DNA of 64,000 nucleotides. Source: JBDSSS01 sp963764195 (GTDB taxonomy: Bacteria; Actinomycetota; Actinomycetes; Actinomycetales; Dermatophilaceae). A model generated the notes under the pieces. It made no database searches. It saw nothing but the letters and a program-made list of their open reading frames with translations, and was not told where the DNA came from. Below, in pieces: positions 49,378-59,100 of the stretch (positions are counted from its first letter, which is position 1; each line of letters begins with the position of its first letter). The translations under genes and the position numbers were made by a program. The DNA is taken from contig CAVXRG010000010.1 of assembly GCA_963764195.1 (NCBI GenBank), forward strand, positions 806,001 to 870,000, given 5' to 3'.

Positions 49378-50618
49378 CAGCCCGCGGTCAACTGGGCGAA
49401 TGCCGCGTTGTACGTGGTCTCCTCGGCGTTGGTGAGGCCCCGGAAGACCTGGGCGCGCGCCAGCACGTCGGCCGAGGGGATGATCAGCGGGTTGTCGGCG
49501 AGCTCGGCGTCGATCTTGACGAGCTCCTCCTTCGTGCCCTTGACCGGCGGGATGTAGTTGACCCACGCCTCGACCTGCGCCATGACGGCCGGGTCGTAGT
49601 AGTAGTCGATGAGCGTCTCGGCGTTCTTCTTGTGCTTGGCCAGGGCCGGGATGACGAAGTTGTCGGACCAGAGCGTGAAGCCCTTCTCCGGCAGGACGTA
49701 CTGGACGTCCTTGTTGTCGAACTGGAGCTGGACGACGTCACCGGTCCAGGCGACACAGGCGGCGATGTCGCCCTTGGTCAGGCCGCCGGTGTAGTCGTTG
49801 CCGGTGAACTTCTGGATCTGACCGGCGTCCTTGGCCTTCTGCAGCATCGCGATCGCCGCCTCGAAGTCGGCGTCGGTGAACTTCGAGATGTCCTTGCCCT
49901 GCTCCATCATCACGAGCCCGACCGTGTCGCGCATCTCCGACAGGAGGGTGACCTTGCCCTTGAGGGCGGGGTCGGTGAGCAGCTGGGTCATCGACTCGAC
50001 CTTCTTGCCGCCGGTCGCCTTGAGGTTGTAGGCGATTCCCGCGAAGCCGCTCTGCCACGGCAGCGAGTACTCCCGGCCCGGGTCGAACTCGACGTCCTTG
50101 AGGGAGTCCTCGAGGTTGGACACGTTGGGGATGTTGGCCCGGTCGAGCTTCTGCACGTAGCCCTGGCTGATCAGGCGGGAGACCATCCAGTCGGTGCTGC
50201 ACCAGACGTCGCGGCCGGTGTCGGTGCCGCCGGCGAGGAGCGGACGGACCTTGGCGTAGAACTCGTCGTTGTCGTTGTAGTCCTCGGTGTAGTTGACCTT
50301 GATGCCGGTCTGCTTCGTGAAGGCGTCGAGGGTCGGGTGCGACTTCTGGTCGTCGGAGACGTCGATGTACTGGGTCCAGTTCGACCAGTTGACGACCTTC
50401 TCGGTGTCGGACATGTCCTTCGCGGCGGCCGCGGTCTTCGCCGAAGCCGTCGCGCCGGAGGCACCCTGGGCGCCCGTCTGGGCGTTCTTCCCGGCGGAGC
50501 CGCAGGCGGCGAGGAAGGCGGCCGCGCTGAGTCCGGCGGCACCCATCATGGCGGAGCGACGCGAGACGAGGCCTCGGGCCAGCGCGGCTCGGAAGACGGG
50601 ATCGTTGTGGTTCGTCAT
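49377..50618 (-). CDS. potD: polyamine-binding lipoprotein PotD-like
   Basis: Extracytoplasmic binding protein of the importer, 413 aa. The leader has a twin-arginine motif (LVSRRSAMMGAAGLSAAAF) ending in lipobox LAAC, so export may be by Tat. The mature part has VNWSNWTQYIDVSDDQKSHPTL, TGRDVWCSTDWMVSRLI, SLPWQSGFAGIAYN and CVAWTGDVVQLQ, typical of PotD/PotF-like proteins. It lies 73 bases downstream of the aminobutyraldehyde dehydrogenase gene. Confidence 0.92.
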   Translation of the reverse strand: MTNHNDPVFRAALARGLVSRRSAMMGAAGLSAAAFLAACGSAGKNAQTGAQGASGATASAKTAAAAKDMSDTEKVVNWSNWTQYIDVSDDQKSHPTLDAFTKQTGIKVNYTEDYNDNDEFYAKVRPLLAGGTDTGRDVWCSTDWMVSRLISQGYVQKLDRANIPNVSNLEDSLKDVEFDPGREYSLPWQSGFAGIAYNLKATGGKKVESMTQLLTDPALKGKVTLLSEMRDTVGLVMMEQGKDISKFTDADFEAAIAMLQKAKDAGQIQKFTGNDYTGGLTKGDIAACVAWTGDVVQLQFDNKDVQYVLPEKGFTLWSDNFVIPALAKHKKNAETLIDYYYDPAVMAQVEAWVNYIPPVKGTKEELVKIDAELADNPLIIPSADVLARAQVFRGLTNAEETTYNAAFAQLTAG

Positions 50619-50691
50619 GGGTGATCTCTCCGTGCGGTGGGGCGGGGCGGTGGTCGGGTGGGTCGTGGCTGGCCCGGGTGGGGTCGGTGGG

Positions 50692-52140
50692 TCAGGACTC
50701 GATGTTGGCCATGACGTGCTTGATGCGGGTGTAGTCCTCGAACCCGTACATCGACAGGTCCTTGCCGTAGCCGCTGTGCTTGAAGCCGCCGTGGGGCATC
50801 TCGGCGACGACGGGGATGTGCGTGTTGATCCAGACGCAGCCGAAGTCGAGCCGCTTGCTCATCCGCATCGCCTTGCCGAAGTCCTTCGTCCAGACGCTGG
50901 AGGCGAGGCCGTACTGCACGTCGTTGGCCCAGGCCAGCGCCTCGGCCTCGTCGGTGAACTGCTGGACGGTGATGACGGGGCCGAAGATCTCGCTCTGGAT
51001 CTGCTCGTCGCTCTGGCGCAGGCCCGCGAGGACCGTCGGCTCGAAGAAGTAGCCGTCGCCGAGCCCGGTGACCCGGGACCCGCCCGCCTCGATCCGGGCG
51101 TGGTCAGGCAGCCGCTCGAGCATGCCGGCGACGTGCGCGACCTGGTTGGGGTTGTTGACCGGCCCGAAGAGCGCATCCGGGTCGTCGGGCATCCCGACCT
51201 TGGCCGAGCTCTTCGCATACTCGGCGAGGGCCGCGACGAAGTCGTCGTGGATCCGGGGGCCGGCGAGCACGCGCGTCGCGGCGGTGCAGTCCTGACCGGC
51301 GTTGAAGTAGCCGGCCGTGGCGATGCCCTCGACCGCCGCCTCGATGTCGGCGTCATCGAAGACGATGACGGGGGCCTTGCCGCCGAGCTCGAGGTGGACC
51401 CGTTTGACGTCCTGCGCTGCACTGCGTGCCACCTGCATGCCGGCCCGCACCGAGCCGGTGATCGAGACCATCGCGGGGGTGTCGTGCTCGACGAGCATCC
51501 GGCCGGTCTCGCGGTCACCGGTGATGACGTTGAAGGTCCCCTCGGGGAGGAACTCGGAGGCGAGCTCAGCCAGGAGCAGCGTCGTCTCGGGGGTCGTGTC
51601 GGAGGGCTTGAGGACGATCGTGTTGCCGGCGGCGAGCGCGGGGGCGATCTTCCACATCGCCATCATCATCGGGTAGTTCCACGGGGTGACCTGGCCGATG
51701 ACGCCGATCGGCTCGCGACGGATCCACGAGGTGTGGCCCTTCAGGTACTCCCCCGCGGAGCGACCCTCGAGGACCCGGGCCGCGCCGGCGAAGAACCGCA
51801 GCTGGTCGACCATGGGCGGGATCTCCTCGCTCGCCGTGAGGGCGTGCGGCTTACCGGTGTTCTCCCCCTCGAGGCGGATGAAGTCGTCGGCCCGCGACTC
51901 GATGGCGTCGGCGAACTTCAGCAGCGCCTGCTGTCGCTCGCTCGGGGTCGTGTCACCCCACGTCTCGAAGGCCTTCGACGCGGCGGCGTAGGCGCGGTCG
52001 ACGTCGGCCCGCACGCTCACCGGGGCCGTCGCGACGACGACGGCCGTGGCCGGGTTGACGATGTCGCTGGTCGTGTCCGCTGCGGTCTCGACGTAGGTAC
52101 CGCCGATGAAGTTGCGCAGCTCGCGGGGCGTAGGAGTCAT
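50692..52140 (-). CDS. gamma-aminobutyraldehyde dehydrogenase
   Basis: Oxidises 4-aminobutanal from putrescine to GABA. The 482-aa aldehyde dehydrogenase has N155 (VTPWNYPM), K178 (VLKPSDTTP), E251 (HLELGGKAPV) and C285 (GQDCTAATRV); the GQDCTAATR form is typical of the PatD/YdcW-like aminobutyraldehyde group. It is the first gene of the polyamine operon and divergent from the Lrp regulator. Confidence 0.9.
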   Translation of the reverse strand: MTPTPRELRNFIGGTYVETAADTTSDIVNPATAVVVATAPVSVRADVDRAYAAASKAFETWGDTTPSERQQALLKFADAIESRADDFIRLEGENTGKPHALTASEEIPPMVDQLRFFAGAARVLEGRSAGEYLKGHTSWIRREPIGVIGQVTPWNYPMMMAMWKIAPALAAGNTIVLKPSDTTPETTLLLAELASEFLPEGTFNVITGDRETGRMLVEHDTPAMVSITGSVRAGMQVARSAAQDVKRVHLELGGKAPVIVFDDADIEAAVEGIATAGYFNAGQDCTAATRVLAGPRIHDDFVAALAEYAKSSAKVGMPDDPDALFGPVNNPNQVAHVAGMLERLPDHARIEAGGSRVTGLGDGYFFEPTVLAGLRQSDEQIQSEIFGPVITVQQFTDEAEALAWANDVQYGLASSVWTKDFGKAMRMSKRLDFGCVWINTHIPVVAEMPHGGFKHSGYGKDLSMYGFEDYTRIKHVMANIES

Positions 52141-52142
52141 GG

Positions 52143-52174
52143 CCAGATGTTAAACGCCAGAGTGTTGAATCTGG
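52143..52174. promoter_or_regulatory. candidate operator in the polyamine divergent promoter
   Basis: The gap between the aminobutyraldehyde dehydrogenase and Lrp genes is the most A/T-rich stretch here. It contains CCAGAT (52143-52148) and ATCTGG (52169-52174) as an inverted pair, and two related direct copies, CCAGATGTT and CCAGAGTGTT, eleven bases apart. Lrp/AsnC regulators bind such sites beside their own genes. The start codons are at 52140 and 52254. Confidence 0.4.
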
Positions 52175-52253
52175 AAGGGATTCTCACGAAACACTTCGGA
52201 ATCAGTTGCAAATGAACTTGCCAACCACGTGTTCCACGGTCCACCATCAGGGC

Positions 52254-52769
52254 ATGGTCTCCAAGCGATCCGGCCCTGCGCCGGGCGATCCCCCGTCCCG
52301 GACCAGGGTCGCCAAGGGTTCGGTCACCCTCGACGACGTGTCGAAGTCGATCATCGAGCAGCTCCAGCAGGACGGGCGCAAGTCCTACGCCGCGATCGCG
52401 GCGGAGGTCGGCCTCTCCGAGGCCGCCGTCCGCCAGCGGGTGCAGCGTCTGCTCGACAGCGACGTCATGCAGATCGTCGCGGTGACGGACCCGCTCCAGG
52501 TGGGGTTCCAGCGCCAGGCGATGATCGGAGTGCGGACCTCCGGCGACATGAACCCGGTGGCCGACGCGCTCGCCGCGATGACCGAGGTCTCCTACGTCCT
52601 CACGACGGCCGGCAGCTTCGACGTGCTGGCCGAGGTCGTCTGCGAGGACGACGACCACCTGCTCGACCTGCTCTCCACGCGCATCCGGACGATCCCCGGC
52701 GTCATCGCCACGGAGACGTTCGTCTACCTGAAACTCAACAAGCAGCTCTACAACTGGGGTACACGATGA
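52254..52769 (+). CDS. Lrp/AsnC-family regulator of the polyamine locus
   Basis: A 171-aa DNA-binding regulator. The helix-turn-helix is SYAAIAAEVGLSEAAVRQRVQRLLDS, and the effector-binding RAM domain has AMIGVRTSGDMNPVADALAAM, VLTTAGSFDVLAEVVCEDDDHLLDLL and IPGVIATETFVYLKL. ATG 52254 is used; the first 20 or so residues before LDDVSKSIIEQLQQDGR are non-family and the true start could be a little later. It overlaps the aminotransferase gene by four bases, so it is made with the enzyme it probably controls. Confidence 0.9.
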   Translation: MVSKRSGPAPGDPPSRTRVAKGSVTLDDVSKSIIEQLQQDGRKSYAAIAAEVGLSEAAVRQRVQRLLDSDVMQIVAVTDPLQVGFQRQAMIGVRTSGDMNPVADALAAMTEVSYVLTTAGSFDVLAEVVCEDDDHLLDLLSTRIRTIPGVIATETFVYLKLNKQLYNWGTR

Positions 52770-54205
52770 GCATCACCAGCAACGAGGTCCACGGCGCCGC
52801 CACGGACACCCGGACTCCGGCCGGGACCCGCCACACCGACGCAGCACGGGACCACCTGTGGATGCACTTCACCCGCCACTCGGTCTTCGAGGACAAGGCC
52901 ACCGGGGGCCTCGGCAGCCCCGTGCCCATCATCACCCGGGGCAAGGGCTGGAACATCTGGGACGACGCCGGCAACGAGTACATCGACGGCCTCTCCGGTC
53001 TCTTCGTCGTCCAGGTCGGCCACGGCCGGGAGGAGCTCGCGGAGGCGGCGGCCAAGCAGGCCAGGGAGCTCGCCTTCTTTCCGCTGTGGTCCTACGCCCA
53101 CCCCAAGGCGATCGAGCTCGCCGAGCGGCTCGCGAGCCACGCCCCCGGCGACCTCAACCGCGTCTTCTTCACCACCGGTGGTGGCGAGGCCGTCGAGAGC
53201 GCGTGGAAGCTGGCCAAGCAGTACTTCAAGCTGACCGGCAAGCCGACCAAGCACAAGGTCATCTCGCGGGCGGTCGCCTACCACGGCACGCCGCAGGGCG
53301 CCCTGTCGATCACCGGCATCCCGGCCGCGAAGGAGATGTTCGAGCCCCTCGTGCCCGGCGCCCACAAGGTGCCCAACACCAACCAGTACCGCGCTCCGGA
53401 ACACGTCCGCGACGACGAGAAGGCCTTCGGCCGCTGGGCCGCTGACCGGATCGCCGAGGCCATCGAGTTCGAGGGCCCCGACACCGTCGCGGCCGTCTTC
53501 CTCGAGCCCGTGCAGAACTCCGGCGGCTGCTTCCCGCCGCCGGCCGGCTACTTCGAGCGGGTCCGCGAGATCTGCGACGAGTACGACGTCCTGCTCGTCT
53601 CCGACGAGGTGATCTGCTCCTTCGGGCGGATCGGGTCGATGTTCGCGTGCGACGACTTCGGCTACGTGCCCGACATCATCACCTGCGCGAAGGGGATGAC
53701 GAGCGGCTACTCCCCCATCGGCGCGATGATCGCGAGCGACCGCCTCTTCGAGCCGTTCAAGCACGGCACGACCTCGTTCCCGCACGGTTACACCTTCGGC
53801 GGCCACCCCGTGTCGGCTGCGGTCGCGATGGCCAACCTCGACATCTTCGAGCGCGAGGGGCTGAGCGACCGGGTCAAGGAGCACGCACCGGCCTTCCGGG
53901 CCACCCTGGAGAAGCTGCTCGACCTGCCGCTCGTCGGTGACGTGCGCGGCGCCGGGTACTTCTACGGCATCGAGCTCGTCAAGGACAAGGCGACCCGGGA
54001 GACGTTCAACGACGCGGAGAGCGAGCGACTGCTGCGCGGCTTCCTCTCCAGGGCCCTCTTCGAGGCCGGTCTCTACTGCCGCGCCGATGACCGCGGGGAC
54101 CCCGTCATCCAGCTCGCGCCGCCGCTGATCATGGGGCCGGAGCAGTTCGACGACATCGAGTCGCGCCTGCGCTCGGTGCTCACGGAGGCGGAGAACCACC
54201 TCTGA
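52766..54205 (+). CDS. class III PLP aminotransferase (putrescine/GABA-pyruvate type)
   Basis: Transfers the amino group of putrescine, and possibly GABA, to pyruvate or 2-oxoglutarate. The 479-aa protein has VFFTTGGGEAVESAWKLAKQY, LLVSDEVICSFGRIG (Asp280), PLP-binding Lys309 in IITCAKGMTSGYSPIG, and HGYTFGGHPVSAAVAMAN. ATG 52766 overlaps the Lrp stop (ATGA). With the dehydrogenases of the divergent operon it gives a full putrescine-to-succinate route if this enzyme, or another elsewhere, handles GABA too. Its end overlaps the convergent SGNH gene by 26 bases. Confidence 0.9.
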   Translation: MSITSNEVHGAATDTRTPAGTRHTDAARDHLWMHFTRHSVFEDKATGGLGSPVPIITRGKGWNIWDDAGNEYIDGLSGLFVVQVGHGREELAEAAAKQARELAFFPLWSYAHPKAIELAERLASHAPGDLNRVFFTTGGGEAVESAWKLAKQYFKLTGKPTKHKVISRAVAYHGTPQGALSITGIPAAKEMFEPLVPGAHKVPNTNQYRAPEHVRDDEKAFGRWAADRIAEAIEFEGPDTVAAVFLEPVQNSGGCFPPPAGYFERVREICDEYDVLLVSDEVICSFGRIGSMFACDDFGYVPDIITCAKGMTSGYSPIGAMIASDRLFEPFKHGTTSFPHGYTFGGHPVSAAVAMANLDIFEREGLSDRVKEHAPAFRATLEKLLDLPLVGDVRGAGYFYGIELVKDKATRETFNDAESERLLRGFLSRALFEAGLYCRADDRGDPVIQLAPPLIMGPEQFDDIESRLRSVLTEAENHL

Positions 54206-55082
54206 GCCTCTTCGAGGGACGCATGCCGCCCCACCCCGCCAGGGCTCCGACGTGCTCGAGGCGAGCGACGACGGCTGCGGCGATGAGCGAGTGGCCGCTC
54301 GCGTCGAGGTGGTCACCGTCGGGGAGCAGTTCGCCGGTCGGGTCACGGGTGCCGGCGGCCCCCTTGAGCGGGCCGTAGGCGTCGACGTAGACGGCGCGGG
54401 TGGAGGCCGCCACCTGCTCGACCGTCGCGTTGACCTCCTTGGTCAGGTCGTCGCTGCCGGCGACGAAGTCGTCACCGCGCTGCTGACCCACCTGGCCGTC
54501 GACGGTGACGTTCCAGTAGCCGAGCAGCACGATCCGCAGGTCCGGCCGGTGGTCCAGCGCCCGGATCCGTCCGACGATCGCGGTGAGGCTGGAGCCGAGC
54601 GCGGAGAGGGTGTCGGCGTAGCACCCCGACGCCGCCGCGGGGAAGCAGCTCGGGTCGGGCACCTTGGCGAGATCGATGTCGTTGGCGCCCACCTCGATGA
54701 CGACGAGATCCGCGGTGGCGATGTCCGTGCGGGTCGGGGGCTTCGCGAGGTCGGCTTCCACGTTCGCCGTCGTCCACGCGTCGTGGGAGTCGTTGTGCAC
54801 GACCCAGGAGTGCCCGGTGAGCGGCACCAGCCGCCTGCCGACGAGGTCCACGTAGCTCGTGCAGCCGCACGTCGTCGCCGCGGGGACCGAGTCGCCGAGA
54901 CCGACGAGGCTCAGGGGTCCGGAGGACGGGGCCGGCGTCCGCGGAGCGACCGACGCCGCTGGGCGCCCCGGGTCGCGTCCGAGACCCCGCTCGACGAGCA
55001 CGCCGCCCGCGACCGTGAGGAGGACGACGAGCACGGCCGCGGCCGCGATGACGAGGGGTCGCCTCGTCGGGGGCTCAGGCAC
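54180..55082 (-). CDS. SGNH/GDSL-type hydrolase with N-terminal anchor
   Basis: A 300-aa exported esterase-like protein. A helix (about 10-30, LVIAAAAVLVVLLTVAGGVL) anchors it; the SGNH blocks are LVGLGDSVPAATTCGC (Ser), VIEVGANDIDL (block III Asn) and DGDHLDASGHSL (Asp/His). The CGC pair near the active site might form a disulfide. GTG 55082 overlaps the end of the esterase gene. It is the third gene of the lysX operon; a lipid or glycan deacylase is likely, but the substrate is unknown. Confidence 0.85.
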   Translation of the reverse strand: MPEPPTRRPLVIAAAAVLVVLLTVAGGVLVERGLGRDPGRPAASVAPRTPAPSSGPLSLVGLGDSVPAATTCGCTSYVDLVGRRLVPLTGHSWVVHNDSHDAWTTANVEADLAKPPTRTDIATADLVVIEVGANDIDLAKVPDPSCFPAAASGCYADTLSALGSSLTAIVGRIRALDHRPDLRIVLLGYWNVTVDGQVGQQRGDDFVAGSDDLTKEVNATVEQVAASTRAVYVDAYGPLKGAAGTRDPTGELLPDGDHLDASGHSLIAAAVVARLEHVGALAGWGGMRPSKRLRGGSPPP

Positions 55083-56190
55083 CGAAGCCCGGCAAGGTCT
55101 GGGCGAGCCAGGCCATCGCCGCCGGCACGTGGGGGCTGAAGACCGACTCACGGTGGCCGCCGTGGGCGAGCACGACGGCCGTGACGTCGAGGGGTGGTCG
55201 AGCGACGCTGAGGAACTTCGAGGTCGTGGGGAACGAGAGGGAGTCCTCGCGCGAGGTGAGCACCCACAGGGCGACGGGCGGGGGCGTGGAGGCCGCGAGG
55301 GAGACGAGGTCGTAGCCACGCAGCGCCGACGCCGACAGCGGGTCGTAGGCCGTGCCGAAGTCGGGCCGGAAGTAGCCCTGCAGGGAGACTGCCGCCCCGA
55401 AGACGTCGGGGTGGCGCATCGTCAGCGACACGGCGCACCAGGCGCCGTAGGAGTAACCCACCGTCGCCCACGAGGTGCGGACGGTCGAGACCCGGAAGTG
55501 GGCGACCGTCCACCCCGGGAGGTCCCTGGAGAGCCACGTGTCGGTCTGCGGCTGGCCCGGCCCACCGTTGACGCACTCGGTGTCGAGCGAGGCCGGAGTG
55601 TCGATCCGGGGCATCACGACGATCGTCGGCGCCATCTTGTGGGCCGCGGTGAGCGCGTCGATGCTGCTGAGGAAGTTGAGGCGGGCGAAGCTCCTCGGCG
55701 CGCCGGGGAACCCGTGCAGGCCGATGATGACCGGGTAGCCGCGGGCCGCGTGCGGGTCGTAACCGACCGGGAGCTCGACGAGGACCTGCCCGCCGGAGTG
55801 GGATCGGGTGTCGGTGACCGTGTAGGTCTGCAGCCGCGACCCGGGCTGCGGCACCGACGGAAGGGTCGTCGGGGTCCGTAGCGCGTGCAGGCCGGAACCG
55901 CTCACCGGGGCGGAGAGGAAGGCCGTGGTCGTCCCGCCCTGGTGCACCTGCACCGACGTGGAGCGGGAGCCGAGCAGGTCGCCCCAGCTGGAGTAGAAGA
56001 GGTACTGGTCGTTGAGCAGCGCCCCGCAGAGGGCGACGACGACCACGTTGAGGACGACCACCTGCACGGCCCGGGTGGTGCCCCGCAACACCCGTCCGCC
56101 CCAGCGCGGCACCCCGGCCACGAGGGCCCCGAAGAGGAGGACGGCCAGCACGGCGAGCAGCACGACGAGTCCCGATCCGGTCAGCTCCAT
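55075..56190 (-). CDS. membrane-anchored esterase (PF00756-type) next to lysX
   Basis: A 371-aa alpha/beta hydrolase with two N-terminal helices (LVVLLAVLAVLLFGALVAG; VQVVVLNVVVVALCGALL) and an outward catalytic domain: PVIIGLHGFPGAP, IVVMPRIDTP, TVGYSYGAWCAV with the nucleophile elbow GYSYG, and a late LAHGGHRESVF His. ATG 56190 shares one base with lysX's stop. Extracytoplasmic aminoacyl-phosphatidylglycerol hydrolases (AhyD-like) are known partners of aminoacyl-PG synthases, so removal of lysine from lysyl-PG is a plausible role; mycolyltransferase-type activity is an alternative. Confidence 0.83.
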   Translation of the reverse strand: MELTGSGLVVLLAVLAVLLFGALVAGVPRWGGRVLRGTTRAVQVVVLNVVVVALCGALLNDQYLFYSSWGDLLGSRSTSVQVHQGGTTTAFLSAPVSGSGLHALRTPTTLPSVPQPGSRLQTYTVTDTRSHSGGQVLVELPVGYDPHAARGYPVIIGLHGFPGAPRSFARLNFLSSIDALTAAHKMAPTIVVMPRIDTPASLDTECVNGGPGQPQTDTWLSRDLPGWTVAHFRVSTVRTSWATVGYSYGAWCAVSLTMRHPDVFGAAVSLQGYFRPDFGTAYDPLSASALRGYDLVSLAASTPPPVALWVLTSREDSLSFPTTSKFLSVARPPLDVTAVVLAHGGHRESVFSPHVPAAMAWLAQTLPGFGA

Positions 56191-59100
56191 CAGACCGTCA
56201 GCTCCAGGGAGTCCCACGCCGGTTCGGCACTCACCGACTGCGGGCGGTGGGGCCGAACGAAGGGGAAGGTGAGCACGGAGCGGATCGAGGTGTTGGTGAG
56301 GAGCATGACGAGCCGGTCGACCCCGATCCCGAGGCCACCGCTCGGTGGCATCCCCGTCTCGAGGGCGCGCAGGAAGTCCTCGTCGAGCTGCATCGCCCCC
56401 GGGTCCCCCGCCGCGGCCTTGAGGGACTGCTCGGTGAGCCGCAGCCGTTGGTCGACCGGGTCGGTGAGCTCGCTGTAGGCGGTGCCGATCTCCATCCCCG
56501 CGATGACGAGGTCCCAGCGCTCGACGAGCCCCACCTCCGTGCGGTGCGGGTGGGTCAGCGGTGAGGTCTCGACGGGGAAGTCGGTGTAGAAGGTCGGCTC
56601 GAGGGTGACCCGCTCGACGAGCTCGGCGTAGAGCTCCTCGATGACCGCCCCGGGGCCCATCTCGGCCCGCACCGGGACGGCGTGCTCCTCGGCGAGACCG
56701 AGGAGCACGTCCATGTCGGTGTCGACGGACACACTCGTCCCCACGGCGCGGGAGACGGCCTCGAGGACGGGGACGACCCGCCACGGCCCGGAGACGTCGA
56801 CGAGGGTGACGCCCTCGGTGCCGCCGCGGAGCTGCGCCGGTGTCGGCAGCGGCAGCACCTCGGCGCCATGGACGGAGAAGGCGGCGTCCTTGACGAGTCG
56901 TTCGGCGAGGTGGCGCATCACGGTGTAGTCGGCGTGGGGCTGGTAGACCTCCAGCGAGGTGAACTCGGGGTTGTGGGTGGCGTCGGCGCCCTCGTTGCGG
57001 AAGCTGCGGCCGAGCTCGAAGATCGGGCCCATGCCGGCGACGAGCAGTCGCTTGAGGTAGAGCTCGGGGGCGATCCGCAGCGAGAGGTCCGCGGCGTAGG
57101 CGTTGCTGTAGGTGCGGAACGGGCGGGCGCTCGCTCCCCCGTGGGTGGTCTGCAGGACCGGCGTCTCGACTTCGAGGAAGCCCGCGTCGGTGAGGTGCCG
57201 GCGGATGCCGCTGACGACCGCGGAGCGCTGCCGGAGCAGGTCGAGCGCGCGGGGGTGCACGAGCAGGTCCGTCGAGCGCTGCCGGGCCCGGTCCTGCGGA
57301 TCCTCGAGCGCGCCGAACGGCACGGGGTGCAGCGACTTCGCCTCCATCCGCCACCCCGTGACGAGGACGCTGGGGCTCCCCGCCCGCGAGGCACCGGTGA
57401 CCCCGGCTACCCGAACCAGGTCGCCGACGTCGACGACACAGGCGAACGACCGCACGGGGCCCCGACCCGTCCCCGCCGCGTCGAGCAGCAGCTGCACGTC
57501 GTGGTGGCCGTCGACGAGCGTGACGAACACGACGGAGCCGTGGTCGCGCAGGGCCTTGACCCGGCCGACGAGCGACACGGCCCGTCCGGTCGTCCAGCTC
57601 GCGGCGGCAAGCCGGGCGATGGTCGTCGAGGGGGTCGAGTCGCCCACCGGGTAGGCGTCCATACCGCTCTCGCGCATCCGCGCGAGCGTGGCGAGGCGGT
57701 GTTGGAACTGCCCCGACCGTCGGGGCTCGAGCGTGGAGACGTCGACCGCATCGGACTCGTCGATCGCGGTGACCTGGGCCAGGTGCTCGGGGTCGAGCCG
57801 GCCACCCTCCCGGACCCGCCGGGTCGGCCACGGGAGGAAGCCCTCGACGACACCCGCTGCGGCGACGACCTGGGGCAGGGACACCGCGTCGTCGTAGCAG
57901 AGGAAGCGCGGAGACCAGTCCGGGCCGTACTTCTCGGTGGCGCGGTAGAGGCGCTCGAGCTGCCACAGCCGGTCGAAGACCCCGAGCACCGACGCGTTGA
58001 GGCGGGTCAGGGACCGGGAGCCGAGCCGCTCGGCGTCGGTGAACACGCTGCGGAACATGCAGAAGTTCAAGGAGACCCTCGTGATGCCGATCTGGCCGGC
58101 CCGGCCGAGCAGCTCGCTCACCATCAGCTCGGTCACGCCGTTGGGGGCGTCGGCCGCTCGGCGCATGATGTCGAGCGAGACCCCTGACCGTCCCCAGGGG
58201 ACGAAGGACAGGAGCCCGACGAGGTCACCGCCGGGTCCGTGGGCACAGACGTGCAACACCTCGCGGTCCGCGGCGTCCTCCTGCCGGCCGAGCGCCATCG
58301 AGAACCCGCGCTCCGGACCTCCGAGCCGCCACCGGTCGGCGGCGCGGGCGAGCTCGGCGAGGGTGTCGGGGTCGAGCTCGTGCTGGCGACGGATCCGGAC
58401 CGAGACCCCGGCTCGCGTCGCCCGTTTGGCGGCCTGTCGCACCGGCGACAGGGAGGTTCGACGGAGGTCGAAGCGGGTGGGGTCGAGGATGGCCTCGTCC
58501 CCGAGCACGAGGACCCGCATCCCGCTCGCGGCGTAGGCCCTGGCGCCCGCCTCGCTGGCGGCGATCACGGCGGGCAGCCAGCCGAACTCCCGGGCCTCGG
58601 CGCGCCAGGCCTCGATGGCCCGGGCCCAGCTGTCGGGGTCGCCGATCGGATCCGACGAGGCGAGGGACACTCCGGCGACGACCCGGTAGGTGACCGCAGC
58701 GCGGCCGTCGTGGGAGAAGACGGAGGCCCGGTCCCGGCGCGTCGCGAAGTAGCCGAGCGAGTCACGCCCACCGTGCCGCGCGAGCAGGGTGCGCAGCTCG
58801 ACCTCGCGCCCCGGGGTCCACCGGCTCCCGCGCCGGGACGAGGCGAGGAAGAGGGCCACGGCGGCCAGGATGGTGACGCCCGCACAGAGGGCGACGACCT
58901 CGACGACCCACGGCGGGACGAACTCGAGGGACCGCCGGCTGACTCCGCCGAGGGCGGCGATCACCGTGCCGACGACGGCCCTCGCGTAGCTGCGGGGCAC
59001 CCCGACCGCCCCGAGCAGCAGCCAGGCGACTCCGAAGGTCACCGCCGAGCCGGCGAGCAGGGCGCCGAGCGAGAGCCACCACGAGCCGCGCTGGAGCCGG

